Below are positions 17,700 to 28,115 of a stretch of DNA of 64,000 nt, one piece after another (positions within the stretch are counted from its first letter, which is position 1; each line of letters begins with the position of its first letter). The notes beneath the pieces are model-generated. The model worked only from the letters and a program-made list of their open reading frames with translations, did not search any database and was not told the DNA's origin. The position numbers and the translations under genes were made by a program. This DNA is from CAVZCC01 sp963773765. Lineage in GTDB: Bacteria; Actinomycetota; Acidimicrobiia; Acidimicrobiales; Microtrichaceae. The stretch lies in the NCBI GenBank assembly GCA_963773765.1, contig CAVZCC010000006.1:248001-312000 (forward strand), in the 5' to 3' direction.

Positions 17700-17723
17700 G
17701 TGACCCGGACCGTCCACACGTGA
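17700..17723 (+). other. Leaderless 7-codon upstream ORF overlapping ligase start
   Basis: GTG ACC CGG ACC GTC CAC ACG TGA begins 6 nt after the -10, where a leaderless transcript would start. Its TGA overlaps the ligase GTG at 17720. It could be a translation relay, or the true N-terminus of the ligase if a base is missing here. Confidence 0.45.
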
Positions 17724-19469
17724 GCACGGCTCCCGCCCCCGGGCAGGCCCCGCTCCCGGCACCGGACGCTGCCGCGCTGCTCCGGTCCAACGCCGCGGAC
17801 CCGGAGGTGGCGGCCCGGCCCGCGGTCCGCTTCGGCGGGCGGACCTGGACCCACGGCGAGTACGGGGCCGAGTCGGCCCGCTGGGCCCAGTTGTTCCTGT
17901 CCCGGCACCGGGGCGGGGACCGGCCGCTGCACGTCGGGGTCCTGTTGGACAACACGCCCGACTACCTGTTCGCCCTGGGGGGCGCGGCGCTCTCCGGGTC
18001 CACCGTGGTGGGCCTGAACCACACCCGGGTGGGTGAGCACCTGGCCCGGGACGTCACGCACACCGACGTCGACCTGCTGGTCACCGAGCCCGGCCACTGG
18101 GACGACCTGGCCCCGGTCCTGCCGCTGGTGGGTGACCTCCCGGTGCTGGTCTCGTCCCGCTTCCCCCGTGACGGCGACCCGGAGCCGCCGGCCGGGGCCC
18201 AGGACCTGGACGCCGCGCTGGCCGCGGTGCCGGCCACGGATCCGGGCTGCTCGCCGGGCCCGGAGGCACGGTGGGCGTTGATCTTCACCTCCGGCACCTC
18301 CTCCGCACCCAAGGCGGTGGTGTGCACCCAGCGCCGCCTGCTGGTCACGGGGAACCGCATGCGCATGATGCTGGGGCTGGGCCCGGACGACGTCGGCTAC
18401 GTCTGCATGCCGCTGTTCCACTCCAACGCACTCATGGTGGGGTGGGCGCCGTCGCTGGTGGCCGGGTGCTCGGTGGCGCTGGCCCGGCGCTTCTCGGCCT
18501 CGGGCTGGCTGCCCGACGTGCGTCGCCACGGCGCCACGTACTTCAACTACACGGGCAAGCCGCTGTCCTACCTGGTCGCCACCCCCGAACTGCCCGACGA
18601 CGCCGACAACCCCGTGCGCATCGCCTTCGGCAACGAGGGCTCGCCCGAGGTGATCGACGCGTTCCGGACACGGTTCGGGGTGGAGGTGATCGACGCCTTC
18701 GGCTCGACCGAGGGCGCGATCGCGGTCAACCGGGACGCCCCGACCGCGGCCCGGCGCCATGGGGGTGGCCGGTGACGCCATCCGCATCGTGGCCGAGGAC
18801 GGCACCGAGTGCCCCCCGGCCCGGTTCGGTCCGGACGGCTCGCTGCTCAACGCGGAGGAGTGCGTGGGCGAGATCGTCAACACGGCGGGGTCGGGACCGT
18901 TCGAGGGCTACTACAACAACGACGAGGCCACCGCGGCGGCCACACGGGGCGGGTGGTACTGGTCCGGCGACCTGGGCTACCTGGACGACGACCGCGACCT
19001 GTTCTTCGCGGGTCGCACCTCGGACTGGATCCGGGTGGACGGCGAGAACTTCCCGGCCGGGCCCATCGACGAGGCCCTGTCCCGCAGCCCCGACGTGGTG
19101 CTGGCGGTGGCCTACGGCGTCCCCGACGTGCACGCCGGGGACCAGGTCATGGCCGCCGTGGTCATGCGCGACGGCACGGCGTTCGACCCCGGGCGGTTCG
19201 CCCGGTGGGTCGACGACGGGTCCGGCCTGGGGCCCAAGTGGCGCCCCCGCTACGTCCGGGTGGCGGAACGGCTCCCCACCACCGGCACCAACAAGGTGGT
19301 GAAGCGGACCCTGGCCTCCCAGAAGCTGCGGCGGGACCGGGTCGGGGCGGACACGTTGTGGGTCCGGGACCGGGGCGACGCCACCTACCGACCGTTCACC
19401 GCCGAGGACGAGGACCGACTGCACCGCGAGCTGGACGCGGCCGGCCGCGGCCGGTTCTGGGACCTCTGA
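17720..19469 (+). CDS. Acyl-CoA ligase (FadD-like AMP-binding enzyme), frameshifted once
   Basis: About 583-residue adenylate-forming enzyme activating a carboxylate to its CoA ester. The P-loop is WALIFTSGTSSAPKAVV (about residues 186-202) and the A5 motif is VIDAFGSTEGAIAVN. A7 is GWYWSGDLGYLDDDRDLFFA and the late lysine is in TTGTNKVVKRTL. The frame changes near 18750-18765 (GRDAPTAAR region into MGVAGDAIRIV). It is followed after one base by an ACAD gene and is controlled by the operator at 17655. Substrate not assignable; a steroid or fatty-acid side chain is plausible from context. Confidence 0.82.
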
Positions 19470-19470
19470 C

Positions 19471-20630
19471 GTGGACCTGTCGTTCACCGCCGACGAGCTG
19501 GCGTTCGCGGCCAGGACGCACGGGCCTGGCTGGCCGCCAACCTGGAGCCGCCGCGGACCTTCGCCTCCCTCGAGGAGGAGGTCGCCTGGGGGCGGCAGTG
19601 GCAGGCCCGCCTGGCCGCGGACCGCTGGGTCGGCATCATCTGGCCCCGCCGGTACGGCGGCCGTGGCGCCACCCCGGTGCAGGTGGCGCTCTTCAACATG
19701 GAGTACGCCCGGGCCGGGGCGCCCCAGCCCGTCAACCGGGTGGGCATCAACCTGGCCGGCCCCACGTTGCTGGCCCACGGCACCGAGGCAGCAGCGGACC
19801 CGGTGGCTGCCGAGCATCCTGGACGCCACCGAGATCTGGTGCCAGCTGTTCAGCGAGCCGGACGCCGGGAGCGACCTGGCGTCGCTCACCACCCGGGCCA
19901 CGCCGACGGTGGCCCCCGACGGCACCGACGGGTGGTCGCTGACCGGCCAGAAGGTGTGGACCAGCTACGCCACGTTCGCCCGGTGGGGGATCTGCCTGGC
20001 CCGCACCGACCCCGACGCCCCCAAGCACCGCGGCATCTCGTACCTGGTGGTCGACATGACCGCGCCGGGCATCGAGATCCGGCCGTTGGTGCAGATGACC
20101 GGCGAGGCCGAGTTCAACGAGGTGTTCCTGGACGACGTGTTCGTGCCGGCGGACCACCTGGTCGGCGGCCTGCACCAGGGGTGGGCCGTGGCCAACACCA
20201 CGCTGGCCCACGAGCGCGGCACCAACTTCCCGTTCAAGGAGCAGGTGGTGCACGAGGTGTTCCTGGACGAGCTGTACCGGCTGGCCGCACGAGCGGCGGG
20301 ACCGCTGGACGACCCCGAGGTGGCCGACGCCTGGTGCAGGCGTTCGTGGAGCTGCGCGTGCTGCGGCTGCACAACTGGCGCACGCTCAGCCGGCTGGCCC
20401 GGGGCGAGGAGCCCGGCCCGGAGTCCAGCTGGGTGAAGCTGGCCTGGACCGACATGACCCAGCACCTGTCGGCCACCGCGTTGGAGGTCCTGGCCGAGGA
20501 CGGCCCGATGGCCGGTCCGTGGCAGCGCCAGTACCTGTGGTCGCAGGCGGCGTCGATCGCCGGTGGCACCTCGGAGATCCAGCGCACGATCATCGGCGAC
20601 CGGATCCTGGGCCTGCCCCGCTCCAGCTAG
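19471..20630 (+). CDS. Acyl-CoA dehydrogenase (catalytic-type subunit), frameshifted three times
   Basis: About 386-residue ACAD with NRVGINLAGPTLLAHGTEA, WCQLFSEPDAGSDLASL, GWSLTGQKVWTSYATFARWG, FNEVFLDDVFVPADHLVGGL, the catalytic-type TLAHERGTNF and the C-terminal SIAGGTSEIQRTIIGDRILG. The frame changes near 19510, 19787 and 20330. The last is a CCC run read as CC (expected ADALVQAFVEL). It starts one base after the ligase stop. Its stop codon overlaps the stop of convergent dinB (CTAG). Probably the first oxidation step after CoA activation. Confidence 0.8.
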
Positions 20631-21835
20631 CCCGGCCCGCCCGGATCGTCGTCCAGCACGGGCATCTCGATGCCCCGGCTGCGGCCGAGCAGCCCGGTGC
20701 GGCCGATGGCGTCCCGGCCGAACCGCTCCCGGACGGCGTCCAGGGCGGTGTCCAGCTGGTGGCTGGAGCGGCGGTCGAACGGGAGCGTCAGCTGGACCGC
20801 GTGGTCGTCCTGCAGCTGCGCCACCGAGATGCCCACGAGCGTGATGCCCCGCTCCGCCACCAGGTCCGCCGCCGATGCCAGGAGCAGGCGCAGTGCGTGC
20901 AGCACCGCAGCGGTGTCCACGGTGGGGTGGGGGAGCGTGTGGGAACGGGTGGCCCGGGTGAAGTCGGCGAACCGGAGGCGGAGCACCACCGTGGCACCCA
21001 CCCGGCCGCCGTCGCGGAGGCGTTGGGTGACCCGGTCCACCAGCCCGATGAGCACGTCGTCCAGGTCCTTGGCCGACCCGGTCCAGCGCCCGAGGGCCCG
21101 CTGGGCGCCCATGGACCGCCGGCGCCGGCCGGTGCGTACGGGCCGGGGGTCCATCAGGCGGGACAGGGCGTGGACGTGGCGGGCGGAGGCCGCGCCGATG
21201 ACGGGGGCGAGGGCGGCCTCCTCCACCCGGGCCAGGTCGCCGATGGTGAGGATGCCCCGGGCGTGGAGCTTGTCCGCGGTGACGGGCCCGACGCCCCACA
21301 GCCGCCGGACAGGGAGTGGGTGGAGGAACTCCCGCTCCCCGTCCGGCGGCACCACCAGGAGGCCGTCGGGCTTGGCCACGGCGCTGGCCACCTTGGCCAG
21401 GTACTTGGTGCGGGCCACCCCGACGGTGATGGGCAGGCCCACCCGGTCCGCCACCTCCCGCCGGAGCCGGGCCGCGATCTGCTCCGGCGTGCCGGCGATG
21501 CGCCGGAGGCCGCCGACCTCCAGGAAGGCCTCGTCGATGGACATGGGCTCCACCAGCGGCGTGGTGTCCCGGAACACGTCGAACACGTCCCGGCTGGCCT
21601 GCGTGTAGGCCGACATGCGGGGCGGGACGACCACCGCGCCGGGGCACAGCGCCCGGGCGGCCCGGCCCCCCATGGCGGTACGGACGCCGTGGGCCTTGGC
21701 CTCGTAGCTGGCGGCCAGGACCACGCCGCCGCCCACGATCACCGGGCGACCGCGCAACGACGGGTCGTCGCGCTGCTCCACCGACGCGAAGAACGAGTCC
21801 AGGTCCGCGTGCAGGATGGTCGCGCCCTCGGTCAC
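20627..21835 (-). CDS. dinB: DNA polymerase IV (Y-family translesion polymerase)
   Basis: 402-residue Y-family polymerase for error-prone lesion bypass. The N-terminal palm motif is ILHADLDSFFASVEQ, the catalytic acidic motif is MSIDEAFLEVGG, and the helix-hairpin-helix region is LWGVGPVTADKLHARGI. The little-finger domain begins near SMGAQRALGRW. A full-length protein with all metal-binding acids present. It lies 29 bp after the GMC oxidoreductase gene, so it may be cotranscribed although unrelated in function. No SOS box was seen nearby. Confidence 0.93.
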   Translation of the reverse strand: MTEGATILHADLDSFFASVEQRDDPSLRGRPVIVGGGVVLAASYEAKAHGVRTAMGGRAARALCPGAVVVPPRMSAYTQASRDVFDVFRDTTPLVEPMSIDEAFLEVGGLRRIAGTPEQIAARLRREVADRVGLPITVGVARTKYLAKVASAVAKPDGLLVVPPDGEREFLHPLPVRRLWGVGPVTADKLHARGILTIGDLARVEEAALAPVIGAASARHVHALSRLMDPRPVRTGRRRRSMGAQRALGRWTGSAKDLDDVLIGLVDRVTQRLRDGGRVGATVVLRLRFADFTRATRSHTLPHPTVDTAAVLHALRLLLASAADLVAERGITLVGISVAQLQDDHAVQLTLPFDRRSSHQLDTALDAVRERFGRDAIGRTGLLGRSRGIEMPVLDDDPGGPG

Positions 21836-21864
21836 CGTCCCACCCTCGCGCCGGGGTGTGACGG

Positions 21865-23598
21865 TCAGCCCGGGGGTGGGCCCGTCCCGGCCAGCAGCCG
21901 CGCCGCCCGGGCGGCCAGCGCCACCAGCGTCAGGGTGGGCCCGTAGCCGGTGGAGGTCGGGAACACCGAGCTGTCCGCGACGAGCACGTTGTCCATGTCC
22001 CACAGGCGACCGCCCGGGTCCACCACGGACGTGGCCGGGTCCGTCCCCATGCGCGCGGTGCCGATGATGTGACGGCTGGCCGGCGCCGGTCCCAGCGGGG
22101 AGCCGGCGTCGTGGTCGCCGACGGGCGGCGACGTGCTGGTCACGGTCCACTCCGCACCGGCGTCGGCCAGCACGGCCTCCAGCCGGGGCCCGACGTGGGC
22201 GGATGCTGCCAGTTCGTGGCGGTGCGGCGACCACGTGACCCGCCCCGCGGCCAGGCCCCAGGCGTCGCGCACCGACGGGTCCAGGTCGATCCGGTTGGAC
22301 GGCTGGGCCAGGTCCTCGCCCTGCATGGTGAACACCCACAGCCGCTCCCGCAGCGACGAGTCCCGCATGGCCGCGGCGTGGTGGCCGCCCGGCCCGTAGA
22401 TCAGGGCCTCCTGGACCGGCCCGGCCGCCCCGCCGTGCTCCACGATCCCGCCCCGGAGCCACGGCAGCCCCGCGTCCCGGGCCGCGGCCCGTTGGGCGTC
22501 GTCGCCGACGATGTGGTCGTCGTGGAGGTGGGTCACGGCCCGGCCCCGTCCCGCCCCCCACACCCGCTGTGGGAACGCTCCGACCACCAGGGTCTGGAAG
22601 TGGAACATGAGGTTGCGGCCCACCTGGCCCGACGAGTTCCCGATGCCGTCGCGCAGCAGGAACCGCGGGGTCTCGAACGCGCCGCCGGCCAGCACCACGT
22701 GGCCGGCCCGCACCCGGCGTTCGGGCGGGTCGCCCGCCTCCGGCCCCACCGACAGGTCCAGGTACCGCACCCCGGTGGCCCGCCGCCCGGACCGGTCCAC
22801 GGTCAGGCCCACGGCCAGCGCCTCGGTCACGATCCGGCACCGGCCCGTTCGGAGCGCGCGGCGCAGCAGCGCCACCGGGTCGCCCTTGGCCTCGATGGGA
22901 CAGCCGTGGAACCCGCAGAACCCGCAGTTGTTGCAGGCGGGCCGGCCGTCGTAGGGGACGCTGTTGGCCCCGGTCGGCGCCCGGTAGGGGTGCAGGCCGT
23001 GGCGCTCGGCCGCGGGCACCGAGAGGGTGGCGCCGTACATGTCGGCCCCCGGCGGCATGGGATACGGACCGGACCGCCACGCCGCGAACGGGTTGGTGTC
23101 CTCGCCCGCCACCCCGATCAACCGCTCCGCCTCGGCGTAGGACGGCTCCAGGTCGTCGTAGCCGATCGGCCAGTCGACCACGTCGGCGCCCTCCACCGGG
23201 CCCAGCGCGCTGTGGAGGTGGAAGTCCTCCTCCCGGAACCGGGGCAGCTTGCCGTCGGCGTGGACGCCGCCGCCCCCGACGGTGGACGGCAGGTTGTTGA
23301 CCTCGCCCACCAGGAGCCGGTCGCCGTCGGCCGCGGTCCGCCGGAAGGTGCGCGGCTCCAGCAGCGGGTCGGGCCCCAGCACGTGGCGGCGGGTGAACTT
23401 GAGCTCGTCGTTGGAGAAGTGCCCGAGGGGACCGAAGGGCGGCTCCAGCTCCAACAGGTGGTTGCGGCCCTTCTCCAGCACCACCACCGACCACCCGGCC
23501 TCGGCCAGGACGTGCGCCGCGGTGGCACCGCCGGGCCCGCTGCCGATGACCACGACGTCGCAGTCGGTCCCGTCCACCGGACCCGCCGTCGCACTCAC
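21865..23598 (-). CDS. GMC-family flavin oxidoreductase (gluconate/sugar dehydrogenase-like large subunit)
   Basis: 577-residue FAD enzyme oxidising an alcohol. The FAD loop is CDVVVIGSGPGGATAAHVLA and a Cys cluster CNNCGFCGFHGCPIEAK lies near residue 220. The C-terminal GMC signature is HIIGTARMGTDP with VADSSVFPTSTGYGPTLTL. Cys-cluster GMC enzymes pair with a small subunit of the gluconate 2-dehydrogenase subunit-3 family, and that gene is immediately upstream. Its GTG start overlaps the stop of a 6-codon mini-ORF. The substrate is unknown. Confidence 0.87.
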   Translation of the reverse strand: MSATAGPVDGTDCDVVVIGSGPGGATAAHVLAEAGWSVVVLEKGRNHLLELEPPFGPLGHFSNDELKFTRRHVLGPDPLLEPRTFRRTAADGDRLLVGEVNNLPSTVGGGGVHADGKLPRFREEDFHLHSALGPVEGADVVDWPIGYDDLEPSYAEAERLIGVAGEDTNPFAAWRSGPYPMPPGADMYGATLSVPAAERHGLHPYRAPTGANSVPYDGRPACNNCGFCGFHGCPIEAKGDPVALLRRALRTGRCRIVTEALAVGLTVDRSGRRATGVRYLDLSVGPEAGDPPERRVRAGHVVLAGGAFETPRFLLRDGIGNSSGQVGRNLMFHFQTLVVGAFPQRVWGAGRGRAVTHLHDDHIVGDDAQRAAARDAGLPWLRGGIVEHGGAAGPVQEALIYGPGGHHAAAMRDSSLRERLWVFTMQGEDLAQPSNRIDLDPSVRDAWGLAAGRVTWSPHRHELAASAHVGPRLEAVLADAGAEWTVTSTSPPVGDHDAGSPLGPAPASRHIIGTARMGTDPATSVVDPGGRLWDMDNVLVADSSVFPTSTGYGPTLTLVALAARAARLLAGTGPPPG

Positions 23599-23615
23599 GG
23601 CGCGGTCCCACTCAC
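23595..23615 (-). other. Relay mini-ORF at small-subunit/GMC junction (17-nt step)
   Basis: GTG AGT GGG ACC GCG CCG TGA: its GTG overlaps the small-subunit stop (23612-23614) and its TGA overlaps the GMC GTG (23596-23598). The flanking sequence is a near-exact 17-nt tandem duplication. Confidence 0.55.
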
Positions 23616-24136
23616 GGCGCGGTCACCTCGGCGTCTGTGTAGCCGGCGGGTTGTGAGTCGCCCCGGAAGTCGATGGCCCGCCACGCCACGCCGTCGCGGT
23701 TGCCGCCGTAGACCGGGTCCCCGTACAGCGACTCGCAGGCGTGCTCGAACAGGAGGTCGCGGAACGCCTCGGACGTCACCGCGGCCAGCCGGTCCACCCG
23801 GTCGTCGTGGGCCAGGTCGGCGAAGCCGTCGCCCAGTGCGTCCAACCCCGCGGCGTAGGCCTCCTGCCACCCGGCGATCCGGGTCCGCCATGCCTGCGCC
23901 TCCCAGGGCCCCAGGTCCAGGAACCGGTCGTAGCCGGCATCGCCCCCGTGGCGGCCGGAGAACGGACCACCGGCCCAGATGCGGGGCGGGTCCCAGGTGA
24001 ACGCGCCGAGCAGTCCGTCCACGTAGTCCGCCCCGCCGGCACCGCCCGCCCCCGGGGTCAGGGCGTCGCCGGGCACGACGGTGTCCAGGGCGGCCACGAG
24101 CGTGCGGTGCTGGTCGTCGGACAGCCGGCGCCCCAC
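23612..24136 (-). CDS. Gluconate 2-dehydrogenase subunit 3-family protein
   Basis: 174-residue small subunit partnering the GMC oxidoreductase. The conserved pattern LSDDQHRTLVAALDTVVPGD near the N-terminus and AVTSEAFRDLLFEHACESLYGDPVYGG (in two parts: FRDLLFEHACESLYGDP, VYGGNRDGVAW) matches the family. In characterised members this subunit aids export and maturation of the catalytic subunit. I see no clear twin-Arg signal here. GTG 24136 is 7 nt after the HyuA stop, indicating one operon with hyuBA. Confidence 0.8.
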   Translation of the reverse strand: MGRRLSDDQHRTLVAALDTVVPGDALTPGAGGAGGADYVDGLLGAFTWDPPRIWAGGPFSGRHGGDAGYDRFLDLGPWEAQAWRTRIAGWQEAYAAGLDALGDGFADLAHDDRVDRLAAVTSEAFRDLLFEHACESLYGDPVYGGNRDGVAWRAIDFRGDSQPAGYTDAEVTAP

Positions 24137-24143
24137 CGCGTGC

Positions 24144-26204
24144 TCAGTTCCGGGTCAGCTCGTAGGCGGCGTGGCCGTCCAGCGTGGCGGCCCAGCCGGG
24201 CGGGACCACCACCACGGTGAAGCGTTCCTGGATCAGGGCCGGGCCGGGCACCACCGCACCCGCGGCCAGTGCCTCGCCGTCCAGCACGTCCGCGTCCACG
24301 AAGCCGTCGCCGAAGTAGGCCTCCCGGGTGCCACGTCGGGCCGCGTCCACGGAGCCGGTCCCGGTGGCCCCGGAGGTGGGCGGCTTGGGTGTCCGGCCCG
24401 CCACCAGCGCCCGCACCCCGCGCACCACCGGTTGCTGGTTGCGGAAGGCGAACCCGCGGTCGGCCTCGTGGGTGTCGTGGAAGGCCCCGGCCAGGTCCAG
24501 CAGCGATCCGTCGTCCAGCGGCTGGGCCGGGGGCGGGATGCTCATGTCGAAGTTCTGCCCGCCGTACGCCATCTGCACGAACACCTGCACCGACACGTCG
24601 TCCGGGGCCAGCCCGGCCGGGTCCAGTTCGGCCCGGGCCTCCGCCGCCAGCTCGTCCAGCAGCTTCTGCAGGTGGACCGGGTCCACCCGGGACAACGGCT
24701 GCACGTGGGAGCGCTGCACGTCCACGCGGTAGTCGGCCACCAGCAGGCCCAGGGCGGAGAACACCGGCGCGGCGCGGGGGACGATCACCCGGGACACGTC
24801 GAGCTCCTCCGCGATGGCCCACGCGTGCACCGCCCCGTTGCCGCCGTAGGCGATCATGGCCAGCTCCCGGGCGTCCGCGCCGTAGCCGGCCAGGACCCGG
24901 CGGGTGGCGTTGGCCATGTTGGCGTTCACGATGCGCTCGATCCCCCACGCCGCGTCCACCACGTCCAGGTCGAGCGGGTCGGCCACGTCGCGGGCGATGG
25001 CGGTGCGGGCCGCGTCCAGGTCCAGGGTCATGCGGCCCCCGGCGAAGCCGTCGGTGGGCAGGTAGCCCAGCACGGCATCAGCGTCGGTCACGGTGGCCCG
25101 GTCCCCGCCCCGGCCGTAGCAGGCCGGGCCGGGCTGGGCCCCGGCCGACTCCGGCCCGACCAGCAGGCTGCCCTGGCGGACACGGGCGATGGAGCCACCG
25201 CCCGCACCCACGCACTGCACGTCCACCATGGGCAGGCCGATGTAGTAGCGGTACCGCCAGTTCCAGTCGGCCTTGACCTCCGGCTCGCCGTTGCGGACCA
25301 GGCAGATGTCGAAGCTGGTGCCGCCCATGTCCACCGCCACGAAGTCCGGTGCCCCGGCCTCCGTCGCGGCCCGGGCCGCCCCCATCACCCCACCGGTCGG
25401 GCCCGACCCGAGCAGCGTCACGGCGTGTTGGGCCACGTAGGTGGGGGGCATCACCCCGCCGGTCGACTGCATCAGCAGCAGCTCACCGGCGTAGCCGGCG
25501 GCCTGCAGCTGGTGGGCCAGCCGCCCGACGTAGGCGGCGATCCGGGGTGCGACGTAGGCGTTGACCAGGGTGGTGGAGACCCGCTCGAACTCCGGTCCCC
25601 TCGGCATGACCTCGTGGCTGAGCGTCACGGCCGCGACGTCGGGGAACTCCTCCAGGATGATCTCCCGGGCCCGGCGCTCGTGGGCCGGGTTCACGTAGGA
25701 GAACAGGAACATCACCGCCACGGACTCCACGCCCAGCCGGCGCAGCCGCCTGACCCCGGCCCGCACCGCGTCCTCGTCGAGCGGCATCAGCACGTTGCCC
25801 TCGAAGTCCAGGCGCTCGGGCACCGGGATGCGGGCCCGGCGTCGGGCGATGGGTTCCGGCGCCGGGTAGGCGGGGTCCCAGATCCGCTCCTTGTGGACGC
25901 GCCGCATCTCGATCTCGTCCCGGTGGCCCTCGGTGACGAGCAGGCCCGTCACCGCGCCGTCCATCTCGATCATCGTGTTGTCCGCGGTGGTGGTGCCGTG
26001 GACCACGGTGTCCAGGCGGGCGCAGAAGTCGTCCAGCGAGTGGCCGGTGCGGCCGGCCAGCAGCTCGATGCCGGCCATGACCCCCACCGACTGGTCCTCG
26101 GGCGTGGTGGGTGTCTTGTCCAGCAGGACGTCGCCGTCGGGCGTGATGCAGATCAGGTCGGTGAAGGTGCCGCCGACGTCGATGCCGACGCGGTACCCGC
26201 TCAC
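24144..26204 (-). CDS. hyuA: Hydantoinase/oxoprolinase family subunit A
   Basis: 686-residue ATP-dependent amidohydrolase/carboxylase subunit of the actin-like fold. The N-terminal phosphate motif is VGIDVGGTFTDLICI, with VVHGTTTADNTMIEMDG, ATGG-type segments MQSTGGVMPP and LLGSGPTGGVMGA, and DMGGTSFDICLV. HyuA/HyuB pairs act on hydantoins, 5-oxoproline or ketones (acetone carboxylase). Sequence alone does not choose among these. The GTG start overlaps the HyuB stop (GTGA). In an operon with a GMC dehydrogenase, a ketone or lactam intermediate is possible. Confidence 0.88.
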   Translation of the reverse strand: MSGYRVGIDVGGTFTDLICITPDGDVLLDKTPTTPEDQSVGVMAGIELLAGRTGHSLDDFCARLDTVVHGTTTADNTMIEMDGAVTGLLVTEGHRDEIEMRRVHKERIWDPAYPAPEPIARRRARIPVPERLDFEGNVLMPLDEDAVRAGVRRLRRLGVESVAVMFLFSYVNPAHERRAREIILEEFPDVAAVTLSHEVMPRGPEFERVSTTLVNAYVAPRIAAYVGRLAHQLQAAGYAGELLLMQSTGGVMPPTYVAQHAVTLLGSGPTGGVMGAARAATEAGAPDFVAVDMGGTSFDICLVRNGEPEVKADWNWRYRYYIGLPMVDVQCVGAGGGSIARVRQGSLLVGPESAGAQPGPACYGRGGDRATVTDADAVLGYLPTDGFAGGRMTLDLDAARTAIARDVADPLDLDVVDAAWGIERIVNANMANATRRVLAGYGADARELAMIAYGGNGAVHAWAIAEELDVSRVIVPRAAPVFSALGLLVADYRVDVQRSHVQPLSRVDPVHLQKLLDELAAEARAELDPAGLAPDDVSVQVFVQMAYGGQNFDMSIPPPAQPLDDGSLLDLAGAFHDTHEADRGFAFRNQQPVVRGVRALVAGRTPKPPTSGATGTGSVDAARRGTREAYFGDGFVDADVLDGEALAAGAVVPGPALIQERFTVVVVPPGWAATLDGHAAYELTRN

Positions 26205-28034
26205 GCCGCCCGCCGCCCGGCCCGCAGCGCGTCGGTGGCGGCCCGGTCCACGGCCAGCGTGAGGTCACCGAGCGACCCGGTGAGCACCACCCCGTAGTCC
26301 CGCTCCGCGCCCTCCACCGAGACGTACTCGTCCAGCACGTCGTCCAGCACGGCCTGGGGGTCCCGGTCCAGCGGGTCGCCCCAGCCGCCACCCCCGCCGT
26401 AGTCGTAGTTGATGAGCTGGCCCGCGGTGATCGGGACCCAGTCCGCGGTGTGCGCCACCACGTACTCCTCGTCGGACCCCCAGCGGATGACCATGCGGTT
26501 GGGGGCCCCGGGACGGCCGCCGGCGATGCCGGGCATGGGGTACTTCATGCCGACGACGTACGTGTAGACCTTGGCGTCGGCCAGGACCTGCTTGACGTAG
26601 TGGCTGCCGCACAGCCCCCGCCACTGGCCCGGGCCGCCGGAGTCGGTGCGGTAGTCGCGGCCCCACTGCACGTGCGGGTACAGGCTCTCGTTGATCTCCG
26701 CGGTGGCCTTCCAGAGGTTGCCGAAGCTGGCGGCCTGGCACCCCCAGGCGTCCATGCCCTTGGCCGCGTTGCACCACCCGGCGTAGACCTCGGCCGAGTG
26801 GTCGGTGAACGTCTGGCCGGTGCGGGGGTCGGTGCCCACGATCACGGTGGGCATGCCGGTCTTGTACACCTGCGGCACGGCCTTGTCCGCCAGCACGTGC
26901 TGCAGGGCGAGGGCGATGACCTCGGCCACCTCGGCGCCGGGGTGGTGGGTGCCGGCCGAGACCGGTTGGCCGGGCCGGGGGTTGAGCAGGCACCCCTCGG
27001 GGACGACCAGCCGGATGGACTCGAAGAAGCCCTCGTTGTGGGGGATCTCGGGATCCATCATGGCGGCGATCTGGGCCACGGTGTACCCGCGGGTGTTGCC
27101 GAACGTGGACCAGCTCTGGAGCTCCTGGCGGGTGTCGGTGCCGGTGTAGTCGATGAGCAGCGAGTCGCCGTCCACGGTGACCGTCACGTGCAGGTGCACG
27201 TCCGGGATGCCGCGGGGGTCGTGGTCCACCCAGCAGTCGGCCTGGTACGAGCCGTCGGGCCAGGAGGTGACCTCCTCACGGAACCGGCGGGCGGCGTAGT
27301 CGATCATGAAGTCCACCGACTCCTCCACCGTGTGCACGCCGTGGCGGTCGATGATCTCCTGCAGGCGCCTCGCCCCCAGCTGGGCGGAGCCGATCTGGGC
27401 CCGGATGTCGCCCAGGAAGTCCGGGCAGCCGGTTGTTGACCTGCAGCGTGTAGAGGATGTCCCGACGTTCCTCGCCCCGGTCCACCACCTTGACCACCGG
27501 CCAGCGCACGCCCTCGCCCCACACGTCGGTGGCGGTGACGTTGTAGCCGCCGGGCACCCCGCCGCCGGTGTCGCCGTGGTGGCACTGGATGGAGCAGATC
27601 AGCACCATGCGCCGCGTGCCGGACTCGTCGGTGGCGAACACCGGTGCGAACACGTTGTAGTCGGGCAGGTGGCCGCCACCGTGGTACGGGTCGTTGGCCA
27701 CGAACACGTCGCCCTCGCGGAACTCGTCCGCCCCGAGGAAGTCCAGCGCGAAGCGCACCGGCAGGGTGGAGGTGAGCATGAACTGCGGGATGCCGACCGA
27801 CAGGGCGGCCAGGCGGCCCCGTGCGTCCAGCACGGTGGCGTTGCGCTCGTTGGACTGGTTCAGGATGGGCGTGGTGGCGGTCCGGCTGACGTAGTTGGCC
27901 ATCTCGAAGCAGACGGTCTCCATGCCACCGCGGACCACCTCCGCGGTGACGGCGTCCACCTTGGGGTGCTCCACCGTGCGGGCCCGGGGCTCCGCCAGCC
28001 GGACCAGGTCGACGCCATCCGCTCCCGTGGCCAT
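26201..28034 (-). CDS. hyuB: Hydantoinase/oxoprolinase family subunit B, frameshifted once
   Basis: About 611-codon HyuB subunit. Family marks are KVDAVTAEVVRGGMETVCFEM, VFVANDPYHGGGHLPDYNVF and ICSIQCHHGDTGGGVPGG upstream. After a frame change near 27425-27440 (LQVNNRLP), HTVEESVDFMIDYAARRF, SAGTHHPGAEVAEVIALALQ and YGGGGGWGDPLDRDPQAV follow. It works with HyuA, the next gene. ATG 28034 has a GGGGGTGGGGA leader, so this mRNA is not leaderless. The operator at 28060-28075 lies 25 bp upstream of the start. Confidence 0.83.
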
Positions 28035-28059
28035 GTCCCCACCCCCTGTCCGGCGTTTC

Positions 28060-28075
28060 CTGACGTGCGTGTCAG
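28060..28075. promoter_or_regulatory. Operator copy 6, upstream of hyuB
   Basis: CTGACGTGCGTGTCAG, 25 bp before the hyuB start and after the terminator hairpins of the PKD lipoprotein gene. It puts the hyuBA-GMC operon in the same regulon. Confidence 0.85.
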
Positions 28076-28115
28076 TCGGACTGTACACCGGGACGGATCC
28101 ACCGGCCCCGGACGC

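Noticed and set aside
21832..21843. GTG GGA CGG TGA mini-ORF overlapping the dinB start
   Set aside because: Its own start does not overlap the GMC stop, so it is not a full relay and could be chance.
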